Assembly (NCBI GenBank): GCA_964457585.1
Contig: CAYWFU010000020.1
Span: forward strand, 1-42,201
Source of the DNA: CAYWFU01 sp964457585
GTDB lineage: Bacteria > JACRDZ01
Direction of reading: 5' to 3'
DNA length: 42,201 nt
Shown here: piece by piece, positions 8,323-16,122 of the stretch
How the letters are laid out: each line of letters opens with the position of its first letter
Position numbering within the stretch: position 1 is the stretch's first letter
Notes under the pieces: model-generated
Seen by the model: only the letters and a program-made list of their open reading frames with translations
The model's database searches: none
Told to the model about the DNA's origin: nothing
Made by a program: the position numbers and the translations under genes

Positions 8323-10004
8323 TGTTTTTCTCCTGAATACTGATTTTGAATTAGAATCGCTCCAGTAGCACCTGATGACACATTTTCCGCATATCGCGCC
8401 AGATAGCCCTTTGTGATTTTAGGTTTTGGCGGCTTCCAATTTGAAAAACGTTTTTTTATTTCTGCATCTGATAATTTAATATTTAATTTTCTATTGGGAA
8501 TATCTATTTCGATTAGGTCTCCATCCTGCACTATTGCAATTACACCTCTATTCATCGCTTCAGGTGATATATGTCCAATAGCTGCCCCGCGTGTACCACC
8601 TGAAAACCTGCCGTCAGTGATCAATGCAACATCTTTGTCTAGGCCAACTCCACAGATAGCAGAAGTAGGTGCAAGCATTTCTCTCATTCCTGGACCGCCT
8701 TTTGGACCTTCATATCTAATAACAATTACTTCACCCTTTTTTATTTTATTATTCAAAATCGCAGATACAGCATCTTCTTCCGATTCAAATACATGCGCTG
8801 GACCAGTATGGGAGAGCATTTCTTTTGCAACTGCTGATTCTTTTACAACACTTCCTTCCGGCGCCAGATTCCCAAAAAGTACTGCCAGCCCGCCAGTTTT
8901 ATTGTATGGATTTTCAAGCGGGTGAATAACTTCACTGTTTAACACCTGCACATTTTTTAGATTTTCATCCCAGTTTTTTCCTGTTACAGTCAGTTCCTTC
9001 ACTTTTACCAATTTTTTACGTGAGAGCTCTTTCATTATTGCATATACTCCGCCAGCCCAGTATAAATCTTCCAGATGATGAGTACCAGCAGGTGAAATAC
9101 GGCAGATATTCGGAACTTTTTTGCTTATATCATTAAACATTTCAAGATTGAATTCTATTCCGGCTTCATTTGCAATAGCAGGAAGATGCAATGCAGTATT
9201 AGTTGAACCGCCAAATGCCATGTCCAGTGCAATAGCATTATAAAATGCACCTGATGAAAAAATTTTTTTTGGAGTAATATTATTATTTATTAATTCCAAT
9301 ATTTTCATCCCGGCATCTTTTGCTAATCGAATACGCTCAGCAAAAACGGCAGGAACAGTACCGTTACCAGGTAATGCGATACCCAATGCTTCACAAATAC
9401 AATTCATTGAGTTAGCAGTAAAAAGTCCTGCGCATGAGCCTGCGCCGGGACAGGCGCAATTAATCAGTTCGTTCATTTCATTCATGGTCATTTTTTTTGT
9501 TCTGACTTTTCCAATCGCTTCATATACAGAAATAAAGTCAACTGACTTATGCTGAAACCGTCCGCTCAACATTGGACCACCGCTTATAAAAATGCTTGGG
9601 ATATTGAGTCTTGCTGCTGCCATAAGCATACCCGGAATAATTTTATCGCAGTTTGGAACAAAAACAAGACCATCAAAAGGATGGGCATTTGTCATAATCT
9701 CGACTGAGTCAGCAATCAATTCACGACTTGCTAATGAATATTTCATTCCTTCATGCCCCATTGCTATGCCATCACAAACACCGATGCATCCAAAATCTAT
9801 AGGTGTTCCACCTGCCATCCAGATTCCTGTTTTAACTGCTTCTACAATTTTTGACAGATGAATATGACCGGGAATAATTTGATTTGCTGAATTTGCAATT
9901 CCTATCAATGGTTGTTCAATTTCTTTATCTGTATATCCCATAGCTTTAAATAGTGATCTATGCGGTGATTTTTCGAGTCCTTTTTTCATTACATCACTTC
10001 TCAT
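8319..10004 (-). CDS. ilvD: Dihydroxy-acid dehydratase
   Basis: Iron-sulfur dehydratase that turns 2,3-dihydroxy-3-methyl acids into the 2-oxo acids of valine and isoleucine, the third common step. The 561 residues begin MRSDVMKKG..., with the signature VPNCDKIIPGM (Cys119) and GAGSCAGLFTANSMNC (Cys191) as cluster ligands. At the first ligand region the sequence is NSANQIIPGHIHL without a cysteine, as in the E. coli-type enzymes rather than the plant [2Fe-2S] type. The start has AGGAGG six bases upstream and a near-consensus promoter just before it. It is the first gene of the operon. Confidence 0.97.
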   Translation of the reverse strand: MRSDVMKKGLEKSPHRSLFKAMGYTDKEIEQPLIGIANSANQIIPGHIHLSKIVEAVKTGIWMAGGTPIDFGCIGVCDGIAMGHEGMKYSLASRELIADSVEIMTNAHPFDGLVFVPNCDKIIPGMLMAAARLNIPSIFISGGPMLSGRFQHKSVDFISVYEAIGKVRTKKMTMNEMNELINCACPGAGSCAGLFTANSMNCICEALGIALPGNGTVPAVFAERIRLAKDAGMKILELINNNITPKKIFSSGAFYNAIALDMAFGGSTNTALHLPAIANEAGIEFNLEMFNDISKKVPNICRISPAGTHHLEDLYWAGGVYAIMKELSRKKLVKVKELTVTGKNWDENLKNVQVLNSEVIHPLENPYNKTGGLAVLFGNLAPEGSVVKESAVAKEMLSHTGPAHVFESEEDAVSAILNNKIKKGEVIVIRYEGPKGGPGMREMLAPTSAICGVGLDKDVALITDGRFSGGTRGAAIGHISPEAMNRGVIAIVQDGDLIEIDIPNRKLNIKLSDAEIKKRFSNWKPPKPKITKGYLARYAENVSSGATGAILIQNQYSGEKQ

Positions 10005-10029
10005 AAATTCCTCCTGATTAATTTAACAA

Positions 10030-10058
10030 ATCTTATCTCTCATCCCTTTATCTGTCAA
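10030..10058 (-). promoter_or_regulatory. Promoter of the ilvD operon
   Basis: On the minus strand TTGACA (10058-10053), a 17-bp spacer and TAAGAT (10035-10030). Transcription would begin near 10023, leaving a leader of only about 20 bases, too short for attenuation or a riboswitch. Confidence 0.65.
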
Positions 10059-10083
10059 GGAAAATCAGTTTTTTGATTAAGTC

Positions 10084-10113
10084 TTGACAGTAAAGATAAT
10101 TATATCATATGAT
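10084..10113 (+). promoter_or_regulatory. Promoter of the ubiB-like gene
   Basis: TTGACA (10084-10089), 18 bp, then TATGAT (10108-10113). It is divergent from the ilvD promoter, with the two -35 boxes only 25 bp apart. Confidence 0.55.
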
Positions 10114-10175
10114 ACTCTTACAATAAAATTTACAATAAAAATTATTTACATATTAATTTTAACCAGGAGAATAAC

Positions 10176-11855
10176 TTGGAAACTAACGGAAAAATTTCCA
10201 ATATTAAACGATTAAGACAGATACTCAATGCTTTTATCAAGCACGGGCTGGGGCATCTGGTTAAACTTATTGGACTGGATAAATATATATCTATTGGAAG
10301 ACGTATTTTTTTAAAAGAAGATACACATGAAAAAGTTCAATATACAAATCCTCAGCGTATGGTTATGGTTTTTGAAGAGCTTGGGCCTACCTTTATAAAG
10401 CTTGGACAAATTCTAAGCACACGTAAAGATCAAATACCAAAAGAATATATTATTGAATTTGAAAAACTTCAAGATAGCACTGCCTCTGTTTCATTTGAAA
10501 AAATTAATATGGTTTTTGAATCAGAGTTTGGAAAAAGTATGCTGGAAATTTTTGATTATGTTGATATGGTGCCAATAGCTTCAGGTTCGATCGGGCAGGT
10601 CTATGCGGCGCGTCTTAAAACCGGGGAAGAAGTAGTAGTGAAAATCAGAAAACCAGGTATTGAACATATAATAAATGCTGATATGAAAATTTTATATTTC
10701 ATTGCTAATCAGATAAAAAATTTTATTTCCAAAGATGATGCTATGCTTGACCCAGTTGAAATTATTAAAACATTTGAAAAAGTAACTCGGAATGAACTTG
10801 ATTTTGCTATGGAAGGTAAAAATATCGAACGTTTTCAGCATAATTTCAGGGAATATCCAGATGTATATTTCCCGAGAGTTCACTGGCAATATTCTTCCAT
10901 GCGGGTATTAGTAATGGAAAGAATCCATGGAATACCAATAGGAGATATCCCGTGTTTGCGAGAGAACGGACATAATACAAAAAAAATTGCATCAGAACTT
11001 TTTAATATAACATTAAAACAAATGTTTATTGATGGCTTCTTCCATGCTGATCCGCATCCTGGAAATTTTATAATTATGGAAAATGATATTATCGGAATAA
11101 TAGACTGCGGAATGGTCAGATTCATGGATGAATCATTTATGAATGCTTTTATTGACTGCTTTGGGGGACTCTTTTTAAATGATTTTGACCTGGTTGTTAG
11201 AGGATATATGACTATTGGCTCTATAACTGAAGAAATCGATCAGGATGCATTTAAGAATGATATTAAAAATTTTGTTGATCACTATATGGATATTTCGCTT
11301 AATACAATAAGCATCGGAACACTTCTTGATGATGCTATTAATATTGGAGTAAGAAATAAAATGAAAATTCCCGCAGCTATGCTTTTTACAACCAGAGCAC
11401 TTGTAAATGTTGAGGGAACAATAAAAAAATTAGACCCTGCATTTGATTTTGTCAGCCACAGTACAGATTTTGCAAAAAATATTATTATTAAAAAGAAATT
11501 TGAACCTAAAAAAATTCTGGCTGATATTTATAATTTTATTTCCGGAATGTCTGATCTTTTTCAATCGCTGCCAAAACAAACTTCAAAAATTTTATCAATA
11601 ATTGAGGATCAAAAACTTAATATAACCATAGACATTAAGGGGTTCGAACTTTTTAATAAAAATTTAAAAAATATTGCCGCCAGTGTGGCGCTTGGAGTTA
11701 TATCTGCCGGACTCGGGGTAGCTTCTTCACTAGTAATACAGGCAAAAATCGAACCAATTATTTATGGAATTTCCGCTCTTGGGCTTTTTGGTTATATGAT
11801 GGCAGTAATATTAGCTTTATGGGTAATTTTTTTAATTTCAAAAAAAATTAAATGA
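10176..11855 (+). CDS. ubiB: UbiB/ABC1/AarF-type atypical kinase
   Basis: Member of the ABC1/ADCK family, membrane-associated protein-kinase-like ATPases that support isoprenoid-quinone biosynthesis or lipid homeostasis. The 559 residues contain the family KxGQ motif (KLGQ at 75-78 in GPTFIKLGQILSTR), an Ala/Gly-rich nucleotide loop SGSIGQVYAARL, the lysine in VVVKIRKPG, the catalytic-type loop FHADPHPGNF and IIDCGM in place of DFG. Two hydrophobic segments at the C-terminus (about 495-555) are its membrane anchor. It starts with TTG, supported by AGGAGA five bases upstream. No other quinone gene is near, so the exact role is not shown. It converges on htpG with 7 bp between the stops. Confidence 0.88.
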   Translation: METNGKISNIKRLRQILNAFIKHGLGHLVKLIGLDKYISIGRRIFLKEDTHEKVQYTNPQRMVMVFEELGPTFIKLGQILSTRKDQIPKEYIIEFEKLQDSTASVSFEKINMVFESEFGKSMLEIFDYVDMVPIASGSIGQVYAARLKTGEEVVVKIRKPGIEHIINADMKILYFIANQIKNFISKDDAMLDPVEIIKTFEKVTRNELDFAMEGKNIERFQHNFREYPDVYFPRVHWQYSSMRVLVMERIHGIPIGDIPCLRENGHNTKKIASELFNITLKQMFIDGFFHADPHPGNFIIMENDIIGIIDCGMVRFMDESFMNAFIDCFGGLFLNDFDLVVRGYMTIGSITEEIDQDAFKNDIKNFVDHYMDISLNTISIGTLLDDAINIGVRNKMKIPAAMLFTTRALVNVEGTIKKLDPAFDFVSHSTDFAKNIIIKKKFEPKKILADIYNFISGMSDLFQSLPKQTSKILSIIEDQKLNITIDIKGFELFNKNLKNIAASVALGVISAGLGVASSLVIQAKIEPIIYGISALGLFGYMMAVILALWVIFLISKKIK

Positions 11856-11862
11856 AGAAAAA

Positions 11863-13716
11863 TTATTTTGTCGCTTCTTCCATCAATTCTGTCATTCTTT
11901 TAATAAAATCTGCTCCCGAAGGTATCTCCCCTTCAATAAATAATGCTCCATCATAAAGCTGAAAAATACATTTTTTCAGTAAAGGACTATTTTGATCAGC
12001 AATATAAATTTTTGATAGATTTTTAATTAATGGATGTGATAAATTTATTTCCAGTATTTTTTTGGAAGGTGCAGATTCATTATGCATCATTTTCATCATT
12101 CTTTCAATCTGCGGATCCATAGCATTTTTTCCGACAACCAGTGTAACTGCTGAATCAACCAGTCTTTTAGATGCCAGAACATCTTCAACTTTATCTTTTA
12201 ACGTATCCTTAAAAAGTGATAATAAAGATTTTGAAAGATTATCATCTGCTTTTTCTATTTTATCTTCCGGCATTAAATCAATATCCGCTTTATCAATTGA
12301 TTTTAAATTTTTCTTATCATATTCCATAATTGTTGGAACAACAAAAATATCAACTGGTTCTGTGAGTAATAATACTTCTATCCCATTTTTAATGAAATAT
12401 TCTAAATTTGGATTTTTTTCAAGATCATCTCTTTTTTCACCGGAAACATAGTATATCTCTTTCTGGCTTTCTTTCATGCGGGATATATATTCTTTTAATG
12501 AAGATATTTCACCTTTTTTTGTCAAAGTAGTTTCAAATCTTAGAAGTTCGATAATTTTTTCCCTGTTTGCGAAATCCATATTTATTCCGGTCTTCATAAG
12601 CGGACCAAAATTTTTATAAAATTCTTCATATTTTTTCGGATCATTGCTTGCCATATCCTGCAAAAATGAAAGGATTTTCGATGTTAATGTATTTTTTATT
12701 TTTATCATTACCGGACTTTTTTGCGTAACTTCACGAGATACATTTAATGGCAGATCAATTGTATCAACAATGCCCTTAGCAAATCTTAAATATTCAGGAA
12801 GGACTTCTTTGCAGTCATCCTGAATTAATATTTTGTTTGAGTAAAGATGAATAGATTTTATATCTCTAGTCCTCAAAAAATCAAAAGGAGCTGATTTTGG
12901 GATAAATAAAAGTGATTTAAAATTAACCGCACCTTCAACTGAAAGATGAAGATGAGCTAAAGGTTCATCAAAATCATTTGTTATAAATTTATAAAATTCA
13001 GTAAGTTCATTTTCTTTAATTTCACTGGATTTTCTATGCCATAATGCGCTTACTGTATTAACCTTTTCTTTTTTAAGATAAATCGGGAAATCTGCAAAAT
13101 TTGAATATTTATTTATTATCTCTTTTATTTTGTATTCTTCAGAAAATTCTTTAAAATTGTCTTTTAATTTAAAAGAAATTTTTGTACCTCTGTCACTTTT
13201 ATCTATTTCCTCAATTGTATATGTTCCTTCACCGGTGGATTTCCATGAGTACCCTTTTGAAGTTGAATCTGCATAACGTGTTTCAATTGTCACTTCATCT
13301 GTAACCATAAAAACAGAATAAAATCCCACACCGAATTTACCAATTAAATTTACATCAAAAGGTTTATTCTCTTCTTTTAATTTTTTAATAAATTCCATTG
13401 TTCCTGATTTTGCAACAGTACCAATATTATTTACAAGATCAGCTTCAGTCATACCAATCCCATTATCTTCAATGGAAAACGTCTGTGCTTTGGAATCAAA
13501 ATCAATTTTAATTAATAGTTCTGCATCAGGGTCAATAATATTTTTATCAGTTAATTTTTTAAATCTTAATTTGTTAAGCGCATCAGAAGCATTTGAAATA
13601 AGCTCGCGTAAAAAAACTTCCGGATGCGTATAAAGTGAATGGATAATAATATCCAATAGCTGTTTCATTTCAGCTTTATATTCATATTTATGTATTTTTG
13701 TTTCCTGTTCGCTCAT
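11863..13716 (-). CDS. htpG: HtpG, Hsp90-type chaperone
   Basis: Cytosolic ATP-dependent chaperone working as a dimer. The 617 residues match bacterial HtpG. The N-terminal GHKL ATPase domain is clear: RELISNASDALNKLRF from 37 with catalytic E38 and N42, DNGIGM at 84-89 and IGKFGVGFYS at 125-134. The middle domain includes the conserved arginine region PLNVSREVTQ, and a C-terminal dimerisation domain follows. Shine-Dalgarno-like AAAGAGAG precedes the ATG. It is third in a minus-strand run after the M23 peptidase and bactofilin, 12 bp from the bactofilin stop. No heat-shock promoter or CIRCE-type repeat is visible in that gap. Confidence 0.96.
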   Translation of the reverse strand: MSEQETKIHKYEYKAEMKQLLDIIIHSLYTHPEVFLRELISNASDALNKLRFKKLTDKNIIDPDAELLIKIDFDSKAQTFSIEDNGIGMTEADLVNNIGTVAKSGTMEFIKKLKEENKPFDVNLIGKFGVGFYSVFMVTDEVTIETRYADSTSKGYSWKSTGEGTYTIEEIDKSDRGTKISFKLKDNFKEFSEEYKIKEIINKYSNFADFPIYLKKEKVNTVSALWHRKSSEIKENELTEFYKFITNDFDEPLAHLHLSVEGAVNFKSLLFIPKSAPFDFLRTRDIKSIHLYSNKILIQDDCKEVLPEYLRFAKGIVDTIDLPLNVSREVTQKSPVMIKIKNTLTSKILSFLQDMASNDPKKYEEFYKNFGPLMKTGINMDFANREKIIELLRFETTLTKKGEISSLKEYISRMKESQKEIYYVSGEKRDDLEKNPNLEYFIKNGIEVLLLTEPVDIFVVPTIMEYDKKNLKSIDKADIDLMPEDKIEKADDNLSKSLLSLFKDTLKDKVEDVLASKRLVDSAVTLVVGKNAMDPQIERMMKMMHNESAPSKKILEINLSHPLIKNLSKIYIADQNSPLLKKCIFQLYDGALFIEGEIPSGADFIKRMTELMEEATK

Positions 13717-13728
13717 TTTATTCTCTCT

Positions 13729-14127
13729 TTAAGTAGAAGACGGAAGTTGAGGTATTGATTCCTTTAGATTCTTTCTAGTATTCATTGTGCATCTTCCCTC
13801 AAAAATCACACCTTCTGCTATGCTAATACGAGGAGTATTTATATCCCCAAAAAGTTTTGCAGGTGCAATAAGTTCAGCTTTAGTTTTTACAAGAACATCA
13901 CCTTTTACTTTTCCGCCAATCACAACACTGCCGATTTCAATATCAGCTTCAATATCTCCGCTTTTACCCACATATAAATTACCTTTGCTTTTTATTTTGC
14001 CATTAAATTTACCATCGATTCTAACATTTCCTTCGCTTAACATTTCACCGCGAAAATGAGAACCATGGCCTAAAAGTGTTCCGATTTTAGATTCATTATT
14101 TACATGTTTTGTATCTACTACAGCCAT
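13729..14127 (-). CDS. Bactofilin
   Basis: A 132-residue polymer-forming cytoskeletal protein. The central part (about 28-105) is the bactofilin beta-helix, a string of short hydrophobic/glycine turns such as GNVRIDGKFNGKIKSKGNLYVG and SGDIEADIEIGSVVIGGKVKGDV, flanked by short disordered tails. Bactofilins assemble without nucleotides on the inner membrane and often recruit LytM/M23 peptidases that set cell shape; one is encoded directly upstream. The ATG at 14127 is chosen because AAGGAG precedes it; the longer frame starting at 14169 begins inside a 22-bp palindrome and has no ribosome-binding site. Confidence 0.92.
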   Translation of the reverse strand: MAVVDTKHVNNESKIGTLLGHGSHFRGEMLSEGNVRIDGKFNGKIKSKGNLYVGKSGDIEADIEIGSVVIGGKVKGDVLVKTKAELIAPAKLFGDINTPRISIAEGVIFEGRCTMNTRKNLKESIPQLPSST

Positions 14128-14158
14128 TATTTTGCTCCTTCTTATGACCAGATAAATG

Positions 14159-14213
14159 CATTGCGCCATAATTAAATTTTATAATTAAGTAAAAATTTAA
14201 TTATGGCGCAATG
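14159..14213. repeat. Perfect 22-bp inverted repeat between M23 gene and bactofilin
   Basis: The arms 14159-14180 (CATTGCGCCATAATTAAATT and two more bases) and 14192-14213 are exact reverse complements, with an 11-base loop. The hairpin lies 4 bp after the peptidase stop and 31 bp before the bactofilin ATG. No T-run follows, so it may be a processing or mRNA-stabilising structure, or a palindromic element. Confidence 0.85.
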
Positions 14214-14217
14214 TAAA

Positions 14218-15168
14218 TTAATCTATTAATTTATCAATCATATATTTACGCGGATCAACTTTTTGCCCTTTTACTATGACTTCATAATGTACATGCGGGC
14301 TAATACTTTTTCCTGAATTCCCAAGAGTTGCAATTATCTGACCACGTGTAATTTTTTGTCCGACTCTAACAATTGATTTTTCGTTATGTCCATAAAATGT
14401 TTTAAATCCATAACTATGATCAACAATAACAACATTGCCAAAATTCCTCATAACACCTGAAAACTCAACAATACCATCAGCAGCTGCTCTAACAGGAGTG
14501 CCAACCATTGCTGAAATATCTATACCTTCGTGAGTTTCCTGCCCGCCGGTAAAAGGTGATACTCGACGTCCAAATTCTGAAACCGCCCATCCTTCTACTG
14601 GCCAGATTGATGGAGTACAAGATAAAAGATCTTCCTGTTCTTCCAAAAATCCCTGCAATTCCTGAAAATTCTTTTTTAATAAAATAAACTCTCTTAAAGT
14701 GCGGTTGTAAGGATTTTTACCTGAAGGTAATACAATTGAATCTACCGGACTTGTATACATTTTTTCATTAAAGAAAATATCTTCATCTTTAGTTATCGGG
14801 CCTCCCTGTCCACCCATAGATTTTTTATTTTCTTCTTTTCTTATATCCAGTCCAGTCATAATACGAAGTTTATTATCAAATTTTTTTAATTGAACTAAAA
14901 TCTTATTCAAATTTTTTAATTCTTTTTCCTGAGATGATTTATCTTCTTTTAATTGGTTATTTTTTTTGATTAATTCAGCATTATACGGACGCAGCACTAC
15001 AACCTCACCTCGTATTTTGCTGTAATCATAAATAAAATAGATAGATGAAAGTAAAAGAATCCCTAATATACTTCCAATAGTATATAAATAGGGGATAGGT
15101 ATTTTTATATTATGCACCTTCCCATTAGTATGAGGCACAACCATTATTGTTAATGGTTCTTTTTGCAT
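14218..15168 (-). CDS. Membrane-anchored M23 (LytM) peptidase with coiled coil
   Basis: A 316-residue peptidoglycan endopeptidase facing the periplasm. One membrane helix at about 27-47 is followed by a coiled coil (50-105) and a linker, then the M23 domain from about 195. Zinc ligands visible are H213 and D217 in ETHEGIDIS and H294 in PHVHYEV; H292 is the other catalytic histidine. The gene starts a minus-strand run with bactofilin and HtpG. The pairing of a LytM enzyme with a bactofilin is a known cell-shape module (as in Helicobacter Csd1/CcmA), so a role in curvature or elongation is a reasonable inference. Shine-Dalgarno AAGGA lies about 11 bases before the start. Confidence 0.9.
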   Translation of the reverse strand: MQKEPLTIMVVPHTNGKVHNIKIPIPYLYTIGSILGILLLSSIYFIYDYSKIRGEVVVLRPYNAELIKKNNQLKEDKSSQEKELKNLNKILVQLKKFDNKLRIMTGLDIRKEENKKSMGGQGGPITKDEDIFFNEKMYTSPVDSIVLPSGKNPYNRTLREFILLKKNFQELQGFLEEQEDLLSCTPSIWPVEGWAVSEFGRRVSPFTGGQETHEGIDISAMVGTPVRAAADGIVEFSGVMRNFGNVVIVDHSYGFKTFYGHNEKSIVRVGQKITRGQIIATLGNSGKSISPHVHYEVIVKGQKVDPRKYMIDKLID

Positions 15169-15213
15169 GCTGGTTTGATTCCTTTTTTTCGATTTTAAAA
15201 ATAATTTTCATTA

Positions 15214-15242
15214 ATAATACTATATTGATATAATAAAGTCAA
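15214..15242 (-). promoter_or_regulatory. Promoter of the M23-bactofilin-htpG run
   Basis: On the minus strand TTGACT (15242-15237), 17 bp, TATTAT (15219-15214), about 45 bp before the peptidase start codon. Confidence 0.55.
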
Positions 15243-15294
15243 GAAAAAACTTAACTTTTTCGTAATTTTTTAATTTTTTTTTAATTTAAATGAA

Positions 15295-15327
15295 TTGACT
15301 TTTATTATAAAAACATATTATTATAAT
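15295..15327 (+). promoter_or_regulatory. Weak promoter, near-leaderless start of the DUF1848 gene
   Basis: TTGACT (15295-15300) is followed by overlapping AT boxes, TATTAT at 15316 (15-bp spacer) and TATAAT at 15322 (21-bp spacer). Either would start transcription within a few bases of the ATG at 15332, which has no Shine-Dalgarno site, so the message may be leaderless. Confidence 0.35.
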
Positions 15328-15331
15328 ATTT

Positions 15332-16120
15332 ATGCAAAATCGTATAGTTATTTCAGCAAGTCGCCGCACTGATTTAGTCGGCTCTTACCCTGATATTTTT
15401 TTAAAAAAATTAGAAGAATACTCTCCTGATTTAGTTCATACTATAGTAATATGGACAAAAAATCCAGCTAATATTATTAAAAATTCAGCAATTAAAAAAA
15501 AATTACTTGCATTCAGCCAGATATATATCCATTTGACAATTACTGGCATGGGTAGAACTGAACTTGAACCTGGTATTCCGGAATCAAAAAAAATTATTGA
15601 ATTTTTACCTGAACTTATTAATATAGTTTCAAGTCCTGAAAGAATTTCATGGCGTTTTGATCCAATAATTAAAATTTTAAAAAATGGGCGGGAATTTACA
15701 AATTTTGTTTTTTTTGATTCCCTGTTAAAAAAAATAGCGCCATTAGGAATAAAAATTTGCCGCACAAGCTGGATTTTTCCTTATAAGAAAGTATACAATC
15801 ATCTTGAAAAATATGGGTATAAATTGATTTTGCCGTCACATTCAGATATGATAAATGATTATAATTACCTGAAGGCAGAATTAGAAGCGAAAAAAATGAC
15901 TCTGGCTGTTTGCGCGCAGGAAAGGTTCCCCCGTTCTGCATGTATTGATGGTGAATTTCTTTCAAAAATACATCCTCAAAATTTTATTTGTTCTCATGCT
16001 CGGGATACCGGACAGCGGCAATTTTGCGGATGTACAAAAAGTATTGATATTGGTTCATATGGATTAAAATGTAAACATGGTTGTATTTATTGTTATGCAA
16101 ATCCGGAAATGAAAACCTAA
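15332..16120 (+). CDS. DUF1848 family protein with C-terminal cysteine cluster
   Basis: A 262-residue protein that opens with ISASRRTDL and contains VIWTKNP and SWRFDPI, the conserved words of DUF1848 as I remember the family. The function is unknown. The striking part is the last 45 residues: Cys220, CGC at 232-234, then CKHGCIYC (C247, C251, C254). CX3CX2C is the spacing of the radical-SAM iron-sulfur motif, but here it sits at the very C-terminus instead of the N-terminus, so an Fe-S cluster is likely while SAM chemistry is not proven. The next gene (lnt) begins 2 bp after its stop, without its own Shine-Dalgarno site, suggesting coupling. Confidence 0.85.
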   Translation: MQNRIVISASRRTDLVGSYPDIFLKKLEEYSPDLVHTIVIWTKNPANIIKNSAIKKKLLAFSQIYIHLTITGMGRTELEPGIPESKKIIEFLPELINIVSSPERISWRFDPIIKILKNGREFTNFVFFDSLLKKIAPLGIKICRTSWIFPYKKVYNHLEKYGYKLILPSHSDMINDYNYLKAELEAKKMTLAVCAQERFPRSACIDGEFLSKIHPQNFICSHARDTGQRQFCGCTKSIDIGSYGLKCKHGCIYCYANPEMKT

Positions 16121-16122
16121 AT

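Noticed and set aside
10005..10030. Leader peptide attenuator or riboswitch before ilvD
   Set aside because: The predicted leader is only about 20 bases long.
14128..14169. Longer bactofilin start
   Set aside because: It begins inside a 22-bp palindrome and lacks a ribosome-binding site, whereas AAGGAG precedes the ATG at 14127.
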